Below are positions 1 to 13,850 of a stretch of 64,000 nucleotides of DNA, one piece after another (position 1 is the stretch's first letter; every line of letters begins with the position of its first letter). A program made the translations under genes and the position numbers. Origin of the DNA: Calliphora vicina (Eukaryota > Arthropoda > Insecta > Diptera > Calliphoridae); the NCBI RefSeq assembly GCF_958450345.1, contig NC_088782.1, forward strand, positions 118,282,046 through 118,346,045, given 5' to 3'. A model generated the notes under the pieces. It did not search any database. It worked only from the letters and a program-made list of their open reading frames with translations, and was not told where the DNA came from.

Positions 1-58
1 GGAAGGAGGAAGGAGGAAGGAGGAAGGAGGAAGGAGGAAGGAGGAAGGAAGGAAGGAA
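1..58. repeat. GGAAGGA microsatellite
   Basis: Tandem 7-mer GGAAGGA, about seven units, decaying into GGAA at its right end. The array continues off the left edge of the window, so its true length is unknown. Confidence 0.95.
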
Positions 59-2310
59 TCGGAAATGGATTTAGAAAATCCATTCAACTCAATCCATTGA
101 CATTGTTACTTTTGCTGAGAGATAGGAGAACAACTAAGATGTTTGGTTGCCTTTTCTATCTTATTAATGATTTATGCTCTATACTTTAAGGCATTGAAGT
201 GAATAAAATTAAATGGAAGTTTCTCTGCATCTTTTTGTTCATATTTTAACTAATTTGAAATGGAATTATGTTCAATATCCTATTTTAAACACTTATTACC
301 CAAACTTCCTAAACACTTTCCAGCTGCTGGTTTAAATTCTGGCCAAAAATAAAAGTTACATAATTTTTAACATTAAATATTCTAAAAAACCCAAACTGGT
401 ACAATGTTTTTATATCAAAAACAAAGAAAACCTAACAAAAAACTCTACTTCAGACACTTTTTCGCCATAAAAAAAAATCCAGTTTCGTTTTCAATCAAAC
501 AAAAAAAAAATGGTGCCGGTGCTAGTGCTGTGCATTTACTACTCTTTGTTTTATTTTAACGCAAACAAATTCTGGAAAAAATCAAAAAAAAAATAAAATA
601 AAAATTCTAAAACAAAATAACCAGCAGAAAGAACCAAAAAAAAAAATAATAAATAAATAAAGGAATTACTAAAACAAAAAAAAAAGTATGCACAACAAAA
701 CTCAGACGAACTTGAAAAATTTTTAGAATTGAAGTATAGTTTTTTTTTCTCATATATATTTTGAGTGTAAATCTGTGTGTCTGGCTACTTCTACTATATT
801 TTATAATGGAGAGCGGCACTCCAACAAATAAAACTGTGGCAGGCGAACGAACGAAAACGAACGACCAGTTAGTCAGACTTACTCGTTCGTGTGGAGTAAT
901 ATAGAGAGCCAGCAGACAAAAATCGTTTGGCATTTGGCATGGTGATGGGAGTAGGGCTCGTGCTGTATGCATCATTTGGTTTCAGAGAACAAAAAAAAGG
1001 GGTTGAATAAAAGGAATAACTAGAAACATTCATTAGGCTGGTGTATATTTTTAAGCAGTCAATTAATTTGCTTGTTTAAGTAAAGAAAAAATTTTCAGTT
1101 TAAAAAAATGTGTGTTTAAATCAAATTTCCGGGTCCTGTGTATAAAATTTGGAAGTTTTTTTTATACACAAAAATTCTTTATTAGATAGAATAGACTGCT
1201 ATTGAAAATTAGTAAAATTGGTTTAAAAATGACCAAGTTATGAATTTTTAAAAATACATCCCTGGACAAAATTTTTAAAACTAAAAAAATATTAGGATTA
1301 TTGTTCAGTTATAGCTTATTTAAGCTGTGCTGGTTAGTTCCTTAAAATTTCTGTGATATTTTCAATTAAAACCAATTGTGTGTTTAAAACAAATTTCCGG
1401 GCCCACTGTAAACAATTCAAAAGATTTTTTTCTAAATAAAAATTCTTTATCAAATAGAATAAACTGCTATTGAAAATTAGAATAATTGCTTGAAAAATAA
1501 CAGTGTTATGACCTTATAAACTTACATCCCAGGAAAAATTTCTTTAAATTTCCGGAATATTGAAAAATATACTTTAAATCATCCTTATTTCAGTTTTTCC
1601 TTTAATTTTTTTTAAATAAAAATGCTCTAGAAATTATGTGTGATGTTAGACCTCACCCTAATCCCTTATGCATTTAGTATCCCTCAATTTGCAGTAGCAC
1701 AATGTAAATAATACGCACGTCACATTGAAAATTGATGATTGAAAAGTAATGGCTGGGATTTTATAAACGATTTTTGTTTTTTTTTCTTTTTTTTTTAATA
1801 AAATGAATAAAAAGTAGATTGTGAATGCTGAGTGGTGAGAGATATTTGTGGAGAGATTTTGCAAATAATGTCAGCATTGGAATAGGCAGACAGATAAAAC
1901 TTAACAACAGACATACTACAGATAAAGCGGTGCATAGATAGACAGCTTTAAATAAAATCAATAAATGTGTACAATAGTGTTGATGGAAAAACATATATAT
2001 TAAATACGAAAATCGCACTTTAATATAATATAATAAAAGAAATTGGTAAAAGAAATTAAGCCAAAAATTATTTTAAAAGAATGGGAATTTATGGTTCCAG
2101 GAAATTGATTTTCTAAAGCTCTTTTACTACTAATATCTTTAGAAAAAACTGCTCAATATTTACTTTACCTAAAATCAATTCCAAAGCTACAGCTTCACGT
2201 TGCTTTAATGCAGTGATCGGTAGCCATAACCCTCGGGGCAAACGAATATGTTCGGTCTATGTGAAGCTAAATTTGCACTACAAAAAGATCTAGGAGTGAA
2301 GCAAAACTTG
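59..2310. other. Unique A/T-rich sequence without a recognisable gene
   Basis: Single-copy-looking sequence with many poly-A and poly-T runs. The only internal structure I see is a diverged direct duplication: about 1109-1275 resembles 1377-1540 (both start TGTGTGTTTAAA and contain AAATTTCCGGG and ACTGCTATTGAAAATTAG), offset 268 bp. A minus-strand frame at 607-975 has no recognisable domain and poly-F/Y low complexity. I treat it as chance. Confidence 0.6.
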
Positions 2311-4470
2311 GCTCTTTTTACTGTCTTCCTTTAGCTTCAACCGTAACCTTTTTTACAGTCTTCCTTTAGCTTCAATCGAGGGTCTTTCCACAGTCTTCCT
2401 TTAGCTTCAATCGAGGGACTTTCTACAGTCTTCCTTTAGCTTCAATCGAGGGTCTTTCTACAGTCTTCCTTTAGCTTCAATCAAGGGTCTTTCTATAGTC
2501 TTCATTTAGCTTCGATTGAGGGTATTTCTACAGTCTTCCTTTAGCTTCAATCGAGGGTCTTTCCACAGTCTTCCTTTAGCTTCAATCATGGGTCTTTTTA
2601 ATGTCTTCCTTTAGCTTCAATCGAGGGTCTTCCTACAGTCTTCGTTTAGCTTCAATCGTGGATATTTTTACAGTCTTCCTTTAGCTTCAATCGAGGGTAA
2701 TTCTACAGTCTTCCTTCAGCTTCAATCGTGGCACGTTTTACAGTCTTCCTTTAGCTTCAATCTTGGGTACTTTTACAGTGTTCCATTAGCTTCAATCGAG
2801 GGTCTTTCTTCAGTCTTCCTTTAGCTTCTATCGTGGCTCGTTTTACAGTTTTCCTTTAGCTTCAATCGAGGGTCTTTCTACAGTCTTCCTTTAGCTTCAA
2901 TCGAGGGTCTTTCTACAGTCTTCCATTAGCTTCAATCGAGGGTCTTTCTACAGTCTTCCTTTAGCTTCAATCGTGGCTCGTTTTACAGTCTTACTTTAGC
3001 TTCGATCGAGGGTCTTTCTACAGTCTTCCTTTAGCTTCACTCGAGGGTCTTTCCACAGTCTTCCTTTAGCTTCAATCGAGGGTCTTCCTACAGTCTTCCT
3101 TTAGCTTCAATCGTGGATATTTTTACAGTCTTCCTTTAGCTTCAATCGAGGGTCTTTCCACAGTCTTCCTTTAGCTTGAATCGAGGGTATTTGTACAGTC
3201 AGCCTTTAGCTTCAATCGTGGGTCTTTTTACAGTCTTACTTTAGCTTCAATCGAGGGTCCTTCCAGTCTTCCTTTAGCTTCAATCGAGGGTCTTTCTATA
3301 GTCTTCCTTTAGCTTCAATCGAGGATCTTTCTACAGTCTTCATTAAGCTCCAATCGAGGGTCTTTCTACAGTCTTCCTTTAGCTTCAATCGAGGGTCTTT
3401 CTACAGTCTTCCTTTAGCTTCAATCGAGGGTCTTTCTACAGTCTTCCTTTAGCTTCAATCGTGGCTCGTTTTACAGTCTTACTTTAGCTTCGATCGAGGG
3501 TATTTCTACAGTCTTCCTTTAGCTTCACTCGAGGGTCTTTCCACAGTCTTCCTTTAGCTTCAATCACGGGTCTTTTTACAGTCTTCCTTTAGCTTCAATC
3601 GAGGGTCTTTCCACAGTCTTCCTTTAGATTGAATCGAGGGTCTTTGTACAGTCAGCCTTTAGCTTCAATCGAGGGTATTTTTACAGTCTTCCTTTAGCTT
3701 CAATCGAGGGTCTTTCCACAGTCTTCCTTTAACTTCAATCATGGATATTTTTACAGTCTTCCTTTAGCTTCAATCGAGGGTCTTTCCACAGTCTTCCTTT
3801 AGCTTGAATCTAGGGTCTTTGTACAGTCAGCCTTTAGCTTCAATCGTGGGACTTTTTACAATCTTCCTTTATCGTTGGTGTTTTTACTGTCTTCCTTTAG
3901 CTTCAACCGTAACCTTTTTTACAGTCTTCCTTTAGCTTCAATCGAGGGTCTTTCCACAGTCTTCCTTTAGCTTCAATCGTGGGTCTTTCCACAGTCTTCC
4001 TTTAGCTTCAATCGAGGGTCTATCCACAGTCTTCCTTTAGCTTCAATCGAGGATCTTTCCACAGTCTTCCTTTAGCTTCAATCGAGGGTTTTTCCACAGT
4101 CCTCCTTTAGCTTCAATCGAGGGTCTTTCCATAGTCTTCTTTTAGCTTCAATCGAGGGTCTTTCCACAGTCTTCCTTTAGCTTCAATCGAGGGTATTTCC
4201 ACAGTCTTCCTTTAGCTTCAATCGAGGGTATTTTTACAGTCTTCCTTTAGCTTCAATCGAGGGTCTTTCCACAGTCTTCCTTTAGCTTGAATCGAGGGTC
4301 TTTGTACAGTCAGCCTTTAGCTTCAATCGAGGGTCTTTCTACAGTCTTCCTTTAGCTTCAATCGAGGGTATTTCTACAGTCTTCCTTTAACTTCAATCGT
4401 GGGTCTTTTTACAATCTTCCTTTAGCTTCAATCGATGGTCTTTCTACAGTCTTCCATTAACTTCAATCGT
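2311..4470. repeat. 35-bp minisatellite array (about 62 units)
   Basis: Head-to-tail 35-bp unit whose best conserved part is ACAGTCTTCCTTTAGCTTCA followed by ATCGAGGGTCTTTCT. Units vary by point changes (TCGAG/TCGTG, CTACAG/CCACAG) and a few short deletions (e.g. near 3260 and 3875). A marked variant (TTGAATC then TTGTACAGTCAGCC) recurs near 3198, 3651, 3826 and 4309, showing that blocks of units were duplicated. The boundary variant CCGTAACCTTTTTTACAG occurs at 2341 and again at 3907. There is no open frame over the array and no sign of coding. Confidence 0.95.
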
Positions 4471-5687
4471 CAATGTCAATCTCACACAGCTCTCCTCTGA
4501 GAGGAGGTTTCGTCGCCAATTTTAACCTAGGAGTAATAAAGAAGTGAAACAACTAATATTGAGTTTCTGAGATCCTGTTCGGATACATTAATGACAAACG
4601 ACTCCTGTGGCAGAAGGCTTTTAAATACAACTAAGCATATTCTATAACCTGTAATTTCCCAAAAGAAACTTCCAACTACCGATACCAAGTGCTAAGTAAC
4701 AGCAACTGGAATAATGATGCCAAATAATGTGACCTGGAATTTTAATGAGCTGTTGCCAATTGCTTCTGCAACTACCTAATCTATCTATATATTATTTACC
4801 CATATACCAAGCCTTCTTTTCCTCTTTTCCCTACATACTTCATAATTCCTCAATAAATCATTTTCATTTGAAAACCTCTTTTTGTGCAACACAAACAACA
4901 AAAATTTGTCCATGCTACAAAATTTATCACTGACATTATTCAATTTGATTTAGGATTTTTGTTGCTGTCTTTATTACCAGTTTTAATTTAAATACAACAT
5001 CTTAAGTATCTGTATCTTCACCTAAATCACCAATAAATCAAATAATGCTTTTAGCAAAAACAAATCTTGTTCTTTAACAACCAATCTCTGCTATTCCTAG
5101 TCCTAGTCCGTTCAGTTTGCAACTATAGTTAATGTCATTGCAGCAGTCTCTTACAATCCAGTCAGGGGACTGACTGCCACAGCTATTTCATCATGTCTCT
5201 AGCGAAGTCAATATGATTTTTGTATTGTTTGTGTCAGTAGTTGTTGCTGGTTGCAACAATGTTGCTAATTGTTACAACATGTAATTGAAACTTTACATAA
5301 GAAGACTTCAAAGGATTTGTGGTCTCTTTTTTCGTGCGTTCTTTCGTTTGTTCTTTCGTGTTTTTAACACTGTTCTTAGTTTGCTGGGTTTGGAGTGACG
5401 TTTAAGGCAAAAAAGTCATTTTATGCTTTGGGAATAATGTTGAGAAACTGGCTGCTGTTGCACAAGTATAAAAAAAAGCCAAGTGGGTTTTTTTGCTTTG
5501 TATTGTAGAGACATGTTTATGCAACATTTTCTTTTAATTAAATTTTATTTAAGTAATAAATTAAAGAAAGAAAGAAAAATAGCGAGAAAAATAAATAATG
5601 AATATTTAATTAAATGAGAAATAGTGGACTGCAACGAAGTTGCTTTACCCTAAACTTTGTGAAGCTTGGAAAAGGATATAAGATATT
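4471..5687. other. Unique sequence between two satellite arrays
   Basis: No gene recognised. A small hairpin (CTCCTC/GAGGAG) lies just right of the 35-bp array near 4492. The short + frame at 4745-4933 lacks any recognisable motif. Confidence 0.6.
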
Positions 5688-8600
5688 AGACATAAACTAT
5701 ATATCAGAATAGATATTTGAATAGACATCTGACTAGATATCAAACTAGACATCAAACTACACATGAGACTACACATCTGACTAAACATCAAACTAAATAT
5801 CTGACTAGATATAAGACTAGACTTCTGAATAAACATAAGACTAGATATAAGACTAGACATCTGACTAATCATCTGACTACACATAAGACTAGACATCTGA
5901 CTAAACATCAGACTAGACATAAGACTAGACATAAGACTAGACATAAAACTAGGCATAAGACTAGACATAAGACTGGACATAAGACTAGACAAAAGACTAG
6001 ACATAAGACTAGACAAAAGACTAGACATAAGACTAGACATAAGACTAGACATAAGACTAGACAAACGACTAGACATAAGACTAGACATAAGACTAGACAT
6101 AAGACTAGACATAAGACTAGACATCTGAGTAGACATGAGACTAGACATAAGACTAGACATAAGACTAGATATAAGACTAAAGATAAGCCTAGACATCAGA
6201 CTAGACATAAGACTAGACATAAGACCAGACATAAGACCAGACATAATACCAGACATAAGACTAAAGATAAGACTAGACATAAGACTAGACATCTGACTAA
6301 ACATCAGACTAGACATAAGGCTATACATAAGACTAGACATGAGACTAGATATAAGACTAGACATAAGACTAGACATCTGACTAAACATCAGACTAGACAT
6401 AAGACTAGACATAAGACCAGACATAAGACTAAAGATAACACTAGACATAAGACTAGACATAAGACTAGACATCTAACTAGACATCTGAGTAAACATAAGA
6501 CTAGATATAAGCCTAGACATCAGACTAGACATCTGACTAGACATCAGACTGGACATATGAGTAGACATCAGACTTGACATAAGACTAGACATAAGACTAG
6601 ACATCTGAGTAGACATCAGACTAGACATCTGCCTAAACATCAGACTAGACTTAAGACTAGACATAAGAATGTACATAAGACTAGACATAAGACTAGGCAT
6701 AAGACTAGACATAAGACTAGACATAAGACTTGACATAAGACTAGATATAAGACTAGACATCTGAGTAGACATCAGACTAGACATCTGCCTAAACATCAGA
6801 CTAGACTTAAGACTAGACATAAGAATGTACATAAGACTAGACATAAGACTAGACATAAGACTAGACATAAGATTAGACATAAGATTAGACATCAGACTAG
6901 ACATAAGACTAGACATAAGACTAGACATAAGACTAGACATAAGACTAGACATAAAACTAGACATAAGACTAGACATCAGACTAGACATAAGCCTAGACAT
7001 CAGACTAGACATCTGACTAGACATCAGACTGGACATCTGAGTAGACATCAGACTAGACATCTGACTAAACATCAGACTAGACTTAAGACTAGACATAAGA
7101 ATAGACATAAGACTAGACATAAGACTAGACATAAGACTAGACATAAGACTAGACATCTGAGTAGACATCAGACTAGACATAAGATTAGACATCAGACTAG
7201 ACATAAGACTAGACATAAGACTAGACATAAGACTAGACATAAGACTAGACATAAGATTAGACATAAGATTAGACATCAGACTAGACATAAGACTAGACAT
7301 AAGACTAGACATAAGACTAGACATCTGAGTAGACATCAGACTAGACATAAGATTAGACATCAGACTAGACATAAGACTAGACATAAGACTAGACATAAGA
7401 CTAGACATAAGACTAGACATAAGACTAGACATAAGATTAGACATCAGACTAGACATAAGACTAGACATAAGACTAGACATAAGACTAGACATCAGACTAG
7501 ACATCAGACTAGACATCTGAGTAGACATCAGACTAGACATAAGACTAGACATAAGACTAGACATAAGACTAGACATCAGACTAGACATCAGACTAGACAT
7601 CTGAGTAGACATAAGACTAGACATAAGACTAGACATAAGACTAGACATAAGACTAGACATCTGAGTAGACATCAGACTAGACATAAGATTAGACATCAGA
7701 CTAGACATAAGACTAGACATAAGACTAGACATAAGACTAGACATAAGACTAGACATCAGACTAGACATCAGACTAGACATCAGACTAGACATAAGATTAG
7801 ACATCAGACTAGACATAAGACTAGACATCTGAGTAGACATCAGACTAGACATAAGATTAGACATCAGACTAGACATAAGACTAGACATCAGACTAGACAT
7901 AAGACTAGACATCAGACTAGACATCAGACTAGACATAAGATTAGACATCAGACTAGACATAAGACTAGACATCTGAGTAGACATCAGACTAGACATAAGA
8001 TTAGACATCAGACTAGACATAAGACTAGACATCAGACTAGACATAAGACTAGACATAAGACCAGACATAAGACTAAAGATAACACTAGACATAAGACTAG
8101 ACATAAGACTAGACATAAGACTAGACATCTGACTAAACATCTGACTAAACATCAGACTAGGCATAAGACTAGACATAAGACTAGACATAAGACTAGACAT
8201 AAGACTAGATATCTGAGTAGACATCAGACTAGACATCAGACTAGACATAAGGCTAGACATAACACTAGACATCTGACTAAACATCAGACTAGACATTAGA
8301 CTATACATCAGACTAGGCATAAGACTAGACATAAGACTAGACATAAGACTAGACATAAGACTAGACATAAGACTAGACATAAGACTAGACATAAGACTAG
8401 ACATAAGACTAGACATCTGAGTAGACATCAGACTAGACATCTGACTAAACATCAGACTAGACATAAGGCTAGATATAAGACTAGACATCTGACTAAACAT
8501 CAGACTAGATATTAGACTCTACATCAGACTAGGCATAAGACTAGACATAAGACTAGACATAAGACTAGAAATGAGACAAGGCATGAGACAATACATCTGA

Positions 8601-8885
8601 CTAAACAACAGACTAGACATCTGACAAGACATCAGACTAGACATTAGACTATACATCAGATTAGACATCAGACTAGACATCAAACTAGACGTCAAACTAG
8701 ACATCAAACTAAAAATCAGACTGGGCATTAAACAGGACATCAGACTAGACATAAGTCTAGACATTGAAATGATAGGATTAGGCATTAGATTAGATATTAG
8801 AAGAGACATTATCTTTACAGTTAACTAAACATTTGCATTGGCATTTCACTTGCTATGAGGTTTCTCACTAGACATATAAAACTAG
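5688..8885. repeat. 12-bp satellite array, copy 1 (about 265 units)
   Basis: Tandem GACTAGACATAA with common variants at the last bases (CATAAG, CATCAG, CATCTG). Both ends are more degenerate than the centre, as expected for unequal exchange. A compound variant block (ATCTGAGT ... ATCTGCCT ... ACTTAAGACT ... AAGAATG) recurs at 6601 and 6757 (156 bp, 13 units) and, with changes, near 7036. Because 12 is divisible by three and the unit lacks stops in several frames, long MSSL-type (-), TRHK-type and DIRL-type (+) frames open by chance. They are not genes. Confidence 0.97.
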
Positions 8886-10330
8886 ACATAGATCTGTCAA
8901 TATTCTCCAATTAACTAGCCAGCAATTGCCATGTTTAGCTGCCAGCCCTTAACGTATGGCATCTCATTAAAACCCCAATCAACTGTCATAAAAACAATCT
9001 TGCCATTGTCTTCTTCGTTTTCACACAATTGAGCCACTAATTAGCAACGCACTGTAAATTGACACTTAGCAAAAACTGAAAGAAAAAACAAAAACCTAGT
9101 GTGAGAACTGCATAAAAAAAAAGAAAAAACTTGCCACAAATATGAACAACACAAGAATAAATAAAAAAAAAGAAATCTTGTCAATAAACATGAATGCTGC
9201 CAACACATCATAAATACCAACAAAACAGCAATACGTTGCGTTGCGTTGCAAGAATACACAATTTGTTATTTGTGGCCAGTGGATGTTGCAGTATGTACTC
9301 GCGTATTGTAATTGTTTTCAGATTGAAATGAAAAATATGTTGTATGTCGTTAAAGTGGATTTTCAGCTATTTCATCTCGCTTGCTCGCTCTGGAGTGATT
9401 GTGTCATTTGTGTTGTAGTAAATGCAATTATTTTGTTCTAGTTCTATGGATTTCTTTAGCGGCTTTCAGAAGGTATGCCAAAGTCGCGTGCATGGAATTG
9501 GAATTGGCAACGAAGTAAACTGCTGCTTTTCCTCCCAGAGGCCTCCACATCTCAGACTAATAACTTTTTTGTTTCGTTTGTTTGCTTTCGAAAGGTAACC
9601 AACCAATTGTTGGCAGTCATCATAAATAATAGGAGCAAGTCACAGAAATTCCTGTTTAACAATAAGTTAAAGAAAGACTAGGCAAAGTGTTTACACTGTA
9701 GTATGAAATGTTGTGTAACTAAAGTTTAACCAATCCTTTGGAAGCTTCATTAGAAGCTAAATTAAAGCTTTTTAGCTAATCTGTTGGTACAACCAAATTA
9801 TTTAGTTGCTAACGCATCATTTTGATTAAGACAATTAAAACTTTATTTGTTTTAATCAATTTTCGATTTTCTCATTCCCTAAAATTCCGTCCCTTTTTAT
9901 TACATTTAATGTTAATTTATTTGCTAGTGTGCCCCATTTCGTTTCCTTACCTTCCACGGCCTTACTCCTATTCTTGCCACAATTGCCACATAGTATTTTA
10001 GCACTTCATCAACAGAAATGTTTGTGCAATTCAACGCATTTTATGAGTAGATTTTTATGTTTATAAAATTTCAAAGCTACAAAGCCGACCAAACGACCAT
10101 TAAAGAACACAAAAAAAAAATATAAATTATGGAAAAATCAATAGATTTTAGATTCGACAAACAAATACGCACACACCCAAGTTTATAGGAAACTTGACTG
10201 TGGAAAAACCTTAACAATATTATTAGTTTTTTTTGTTCAGTCTGTGGTTTTTAAGAGACTTAAATACCTACAAAGATTATTTGCAACTAAAGTTTTACAG
10301 TAAAGTCTGGATAAAAGGGTAGAGTTTAAA
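8886..10330. other. Unique island between the two 12-bp arrays
   Basis: Single-copy sequence of ordinary complexity separating two arrays of the same satellite. Short frames at 9041-9259 (-), 9241-9441 (+) and 9475-9681 (+) show no recognised domain. It is probably the original locus sequence into which the satellite spread, or it separates two fragments of one array. Confidence 0.55.
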
Positions 10331-13300
10331 AATTTGACTAGACTTCTGCATAAACATCAAACTAGACATCGGACTAGACATCTGACTAGACATCTGACTA
10401 AACATCAGACTAGACATCTGACTAGACATCGGACTACACATAAGACCAAATATAAGACTACACATAAGACTAGACATAAGCCAAGACAAGACATAAGACT
10501 AGACATAGGACTAGACATCAGACTAGATATAAGTCTAGACATAAGACTAGACATAAGACTAGACATAAGACTAGACATAAGACTAGACATAAGACTTGAC
10601 ATAAGACTAGACATAAGACTAGACATCTAACTAGACATCAGACTAGATATAAGTCTAGACATAAGACTAGACATAAGACCAGACATAAGACTAGACATAA
10701 GACTAGACATAAGACTAGACATAAGACTAGACATAAGACTAGACATAAGACTAGACATAAGACTAGACATAAGACTAGACATAAGACTAGACATAAGACT
10801 AGACATAAGACTAGACATAAGACTAGACATAAGACTAGACATAAGACTAGACATCTAACTAGACATCAGACTTGACATAAGACTAGACATAAGACTAGAC
10901 ATCTGGCTAGACAATTGACTAAGCATCAGACTAGACATCAGACTAGACATAAGACTAGACATCTAACTAGACATCAGACTTGACATAAGACTAGACATAA
11001 GACTAGACATAAGACTAGACATCTGGCTAGACATTTGACTAAGCATCAGACTAGACATCAGACAAGACGTCAGACTAGACATAAGACTAGACATAAGACT
11101 AGACATAAGACTAGACATCTGACTAAACATCAGACTAGACATCAGACAAGACATCAGACTAGACATAATACTAGACATAAGACTAGACATAAGACTAGAC
11201 ATCTAACTAGACATCAGACTTGACATAAGACTAGACATAAGACTAGACATAAGACTAGACATAAGACTAGACATAAGACTAGACATAAGACTAGACATAA
11301 GACTAGACATAAGACTAGACATAAGACTAGACATAAGACTAGACATCTAACTAGACATCAGACTAGATATAAGTCTAGACATAAGACTAGACATAAGACC
11401 AGACATAAGACTAGACATAAGACTAGACATAAGACTAGACATAAGACTAGACATAAGACTAGACATAAGACTAGACATAAGACTAGACATAAGACTAGAC
11501 ATAAGACTAGACATAAGACTAGACATAAGACTAGACATAAGACTAGACATAAGACTAGACATAAGACTAGACATAAGACTAGACATCTAACTAGACATCA
11601 GACTTGACATAAGACTAGACATAAGACTAGACATCTGGCTAGACAATTGACTAAGCATCAGACTAGACATCAGACTAGACATAAGACTAGACATCTAACT
11701 AGACATCAGACTTGACATAAGACTAGACATAAGACTAGACATAAGACTAGACATCTGGATAGAAATTTGACTAAGCATCAGACTAGACATCAGACAAGAC
11801 ATCAGACTAGACATAAGACTAGACATAAGACTAGACATAAGACTAGACATCTGACTAAACATCAGACTAGACATCAGACAAGACATCAGACTAGACATAA
11901 TACTAGACATAAGACTAGACATAAGACTAGACATCTAACTAGACATCAGACTTGACATAAGACTAGACATAAGACTAGACATAAGACTAGACATAAGACT
12001 AGACATAAGACTAGACATAAGACTAGACATAAGACTAGACATAAGACTAGACATAAGACTAGACATAAGACTAGACATAAGACTAGACATAAGACTAGAC
12101 ATCTAACTAGACATCAGACTTGACATAAGACTAGACATAAGACTAGACATAAGACTAGACATCTGGCTAGACATTTGACTAAGCATCAGACTAGACATCA
12201 GACAAGACATCAGACTAGACATAAGACTAGACATAAGACTAGACATAAGACTAGACATAAGACTAGACATCAGACTAGACATAAGACTAGACATCTAACT
12301 AGACATCAGACTTGACATAAGACTAGACATAAGACTAGACATAAGACTAGACATAAGACTAGACATAAGACTAGACATAAGACTAGACATAAGACTAGAC
12401 ATAAGACTAGACATAAGACTAGACATAAGACTAGACATAAGACTAGACATCTAACTAGACATCAGACTTGACATAAGACTAGACATAAGACTAGACATAA
12501 GACTAGACATAAGACTAGACATCAGACTAGACATAAGACTAGACATCTAACTAGACATCAGACTTGACATAAGACTAGACATAAGACTAGACATAAGACT
12601 AGACATAAGACTAGACATAAGACTAGACATAAGACTAGACATAAGACTAGACATAAGACTAGACATAAGACTAGACATAAGACTAGACATAAGACTAGAC
12701 ATCTAACTAGACATCAGACTTGACATAAGACTAGACATAAGACTAGACATAAGACTAGACATCAGACTAGACATAAGACTAGACATCTAACTAGACATCA
12801 GACTTGACATAAGACTAGACATAAGACTAGACATAAGACTAGACATAAGACTAGACATCAGACTAGACATAAGACTAGACATCTAACTAGACATCAGACT
12901 TGACATAAGACTAGACATAAGACTAGACATAAGACTAGACATAAGACTAGACATAAGACTAGACATAAGACTAGACATAAGACTAGACATAAGACTAGAC
13001 ATAAGACCAGACATAAGACTAGACATAAGACTAGACATAAGACTAGACATCAGACTATATATGAGAGTAGACATAAGACTAGACATAAGACTAGACATCA
13101 AACTAAACATCTGACTAGACATCAGACTAGATATCAGACTAGACATAAGACTAGACATCAGACTACACATCAAACTAAATATCTGACCATAAATCAAACC
13201 AGACATAATACCAAACATCAGACTAGACATAACACTAAACATAAGAATAGACATAAGACTAGACAAAAGACTAGACGTCTGACTAAACATCTGACTAGAC

Positions 13301-13850
13301 ATCAGACTAGATACAAGACTAGACATAAGACTAGACATCTGACTAGACATCAGACTAGATACCAGAGCAGATATAAGACTAGTCATAAGACTAGACATAA
13401 GATTAGACATAAGACTAGACATAAGACTAGACATAAGACTAGACATCTGACTAGCCATCTGACTAGACATCAGTCTAAACATAAGACTAGACATCTGACT
13501 AAACATCTGACTAGACATAAGACTAGACATCTGCTTTTACATAAGACTAGACATAAGACTGGACATAAGACTGGACATAAGACTAGACAGCAGACGAGAC
13601 ATAAGACTAGACATTAGACTAGACATCTGACTAGACATCTGACTAGACATTAGACTAGACATAAGACTAGACATAAGACTGGACATAAGACTAGACAGCA
13701 GACTAGACATAAGACTAGATATAAGACTAGACATCAGACTACACATCAGATCAGTTTAGACTAGATATTTGACTCGACATTAGACTAAACATTAGTCAAT
13801 CCATCAGATTGAACACTTAATTGAATACCAGACTAGTTATTTAACTGGAA
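10331..13850. repeat. 12-bp satellite array, copy 2 (about 290 units) with higher-order repeat
   Basis: Same 12-bp family and same orientation as the array at 5.7-8.9 kb. Here the sequence is more homogeneous and organised in a higher-order repeat: the block starting ATCTAACTAGACATCAGACT then AGATATAAGTCTAGAC at 10625 recurs at 11345 (720 bp, 60 units). The block around 10963-11202 recurs at 11695-11934 (732 bp, 61 units). Shorter copies containing ATCTGGCTAGACATTTGACT follow near 12161. The right end (13.0-13.85 kb) is diverged. Confidence 0.97.

Noticed and set aside
841..900. Possible core promoter (GTTCG-rich stretch with a TATAAAA on the minus strand near 800)
   Set aside because: TATA-like strings are frequent in such A/T-rich DNA, and no gene lies on the expected side.
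607..975. 122-codon minus-strand frame
   Set aside because: Half is poly-F/Y/I low complexity. No domain, and no plausible neighbouring exon or conserved motif.
2311..4470. CRISPR-like array
   Set aside because: Units are strictly tandem with no unique spacers, and the organism is a fly.
6473..8500. 675-codon minus-strand frame (MSSLMSS repeats) and similar frames in both 12-bp arrays
   Set aside because: The period is divisible by three and the unit has no stop in several frames. Other repeat frames are open at the same time on the + strand (TRHKT, DIRLD). Codons follow the DNA repeat, with no signal of selection or gene structure.
9041..9681. Three short frames in the island between the 12-bp arrays
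   Set aside because: No recognisable domain, no splice context, composition as expected from noise.
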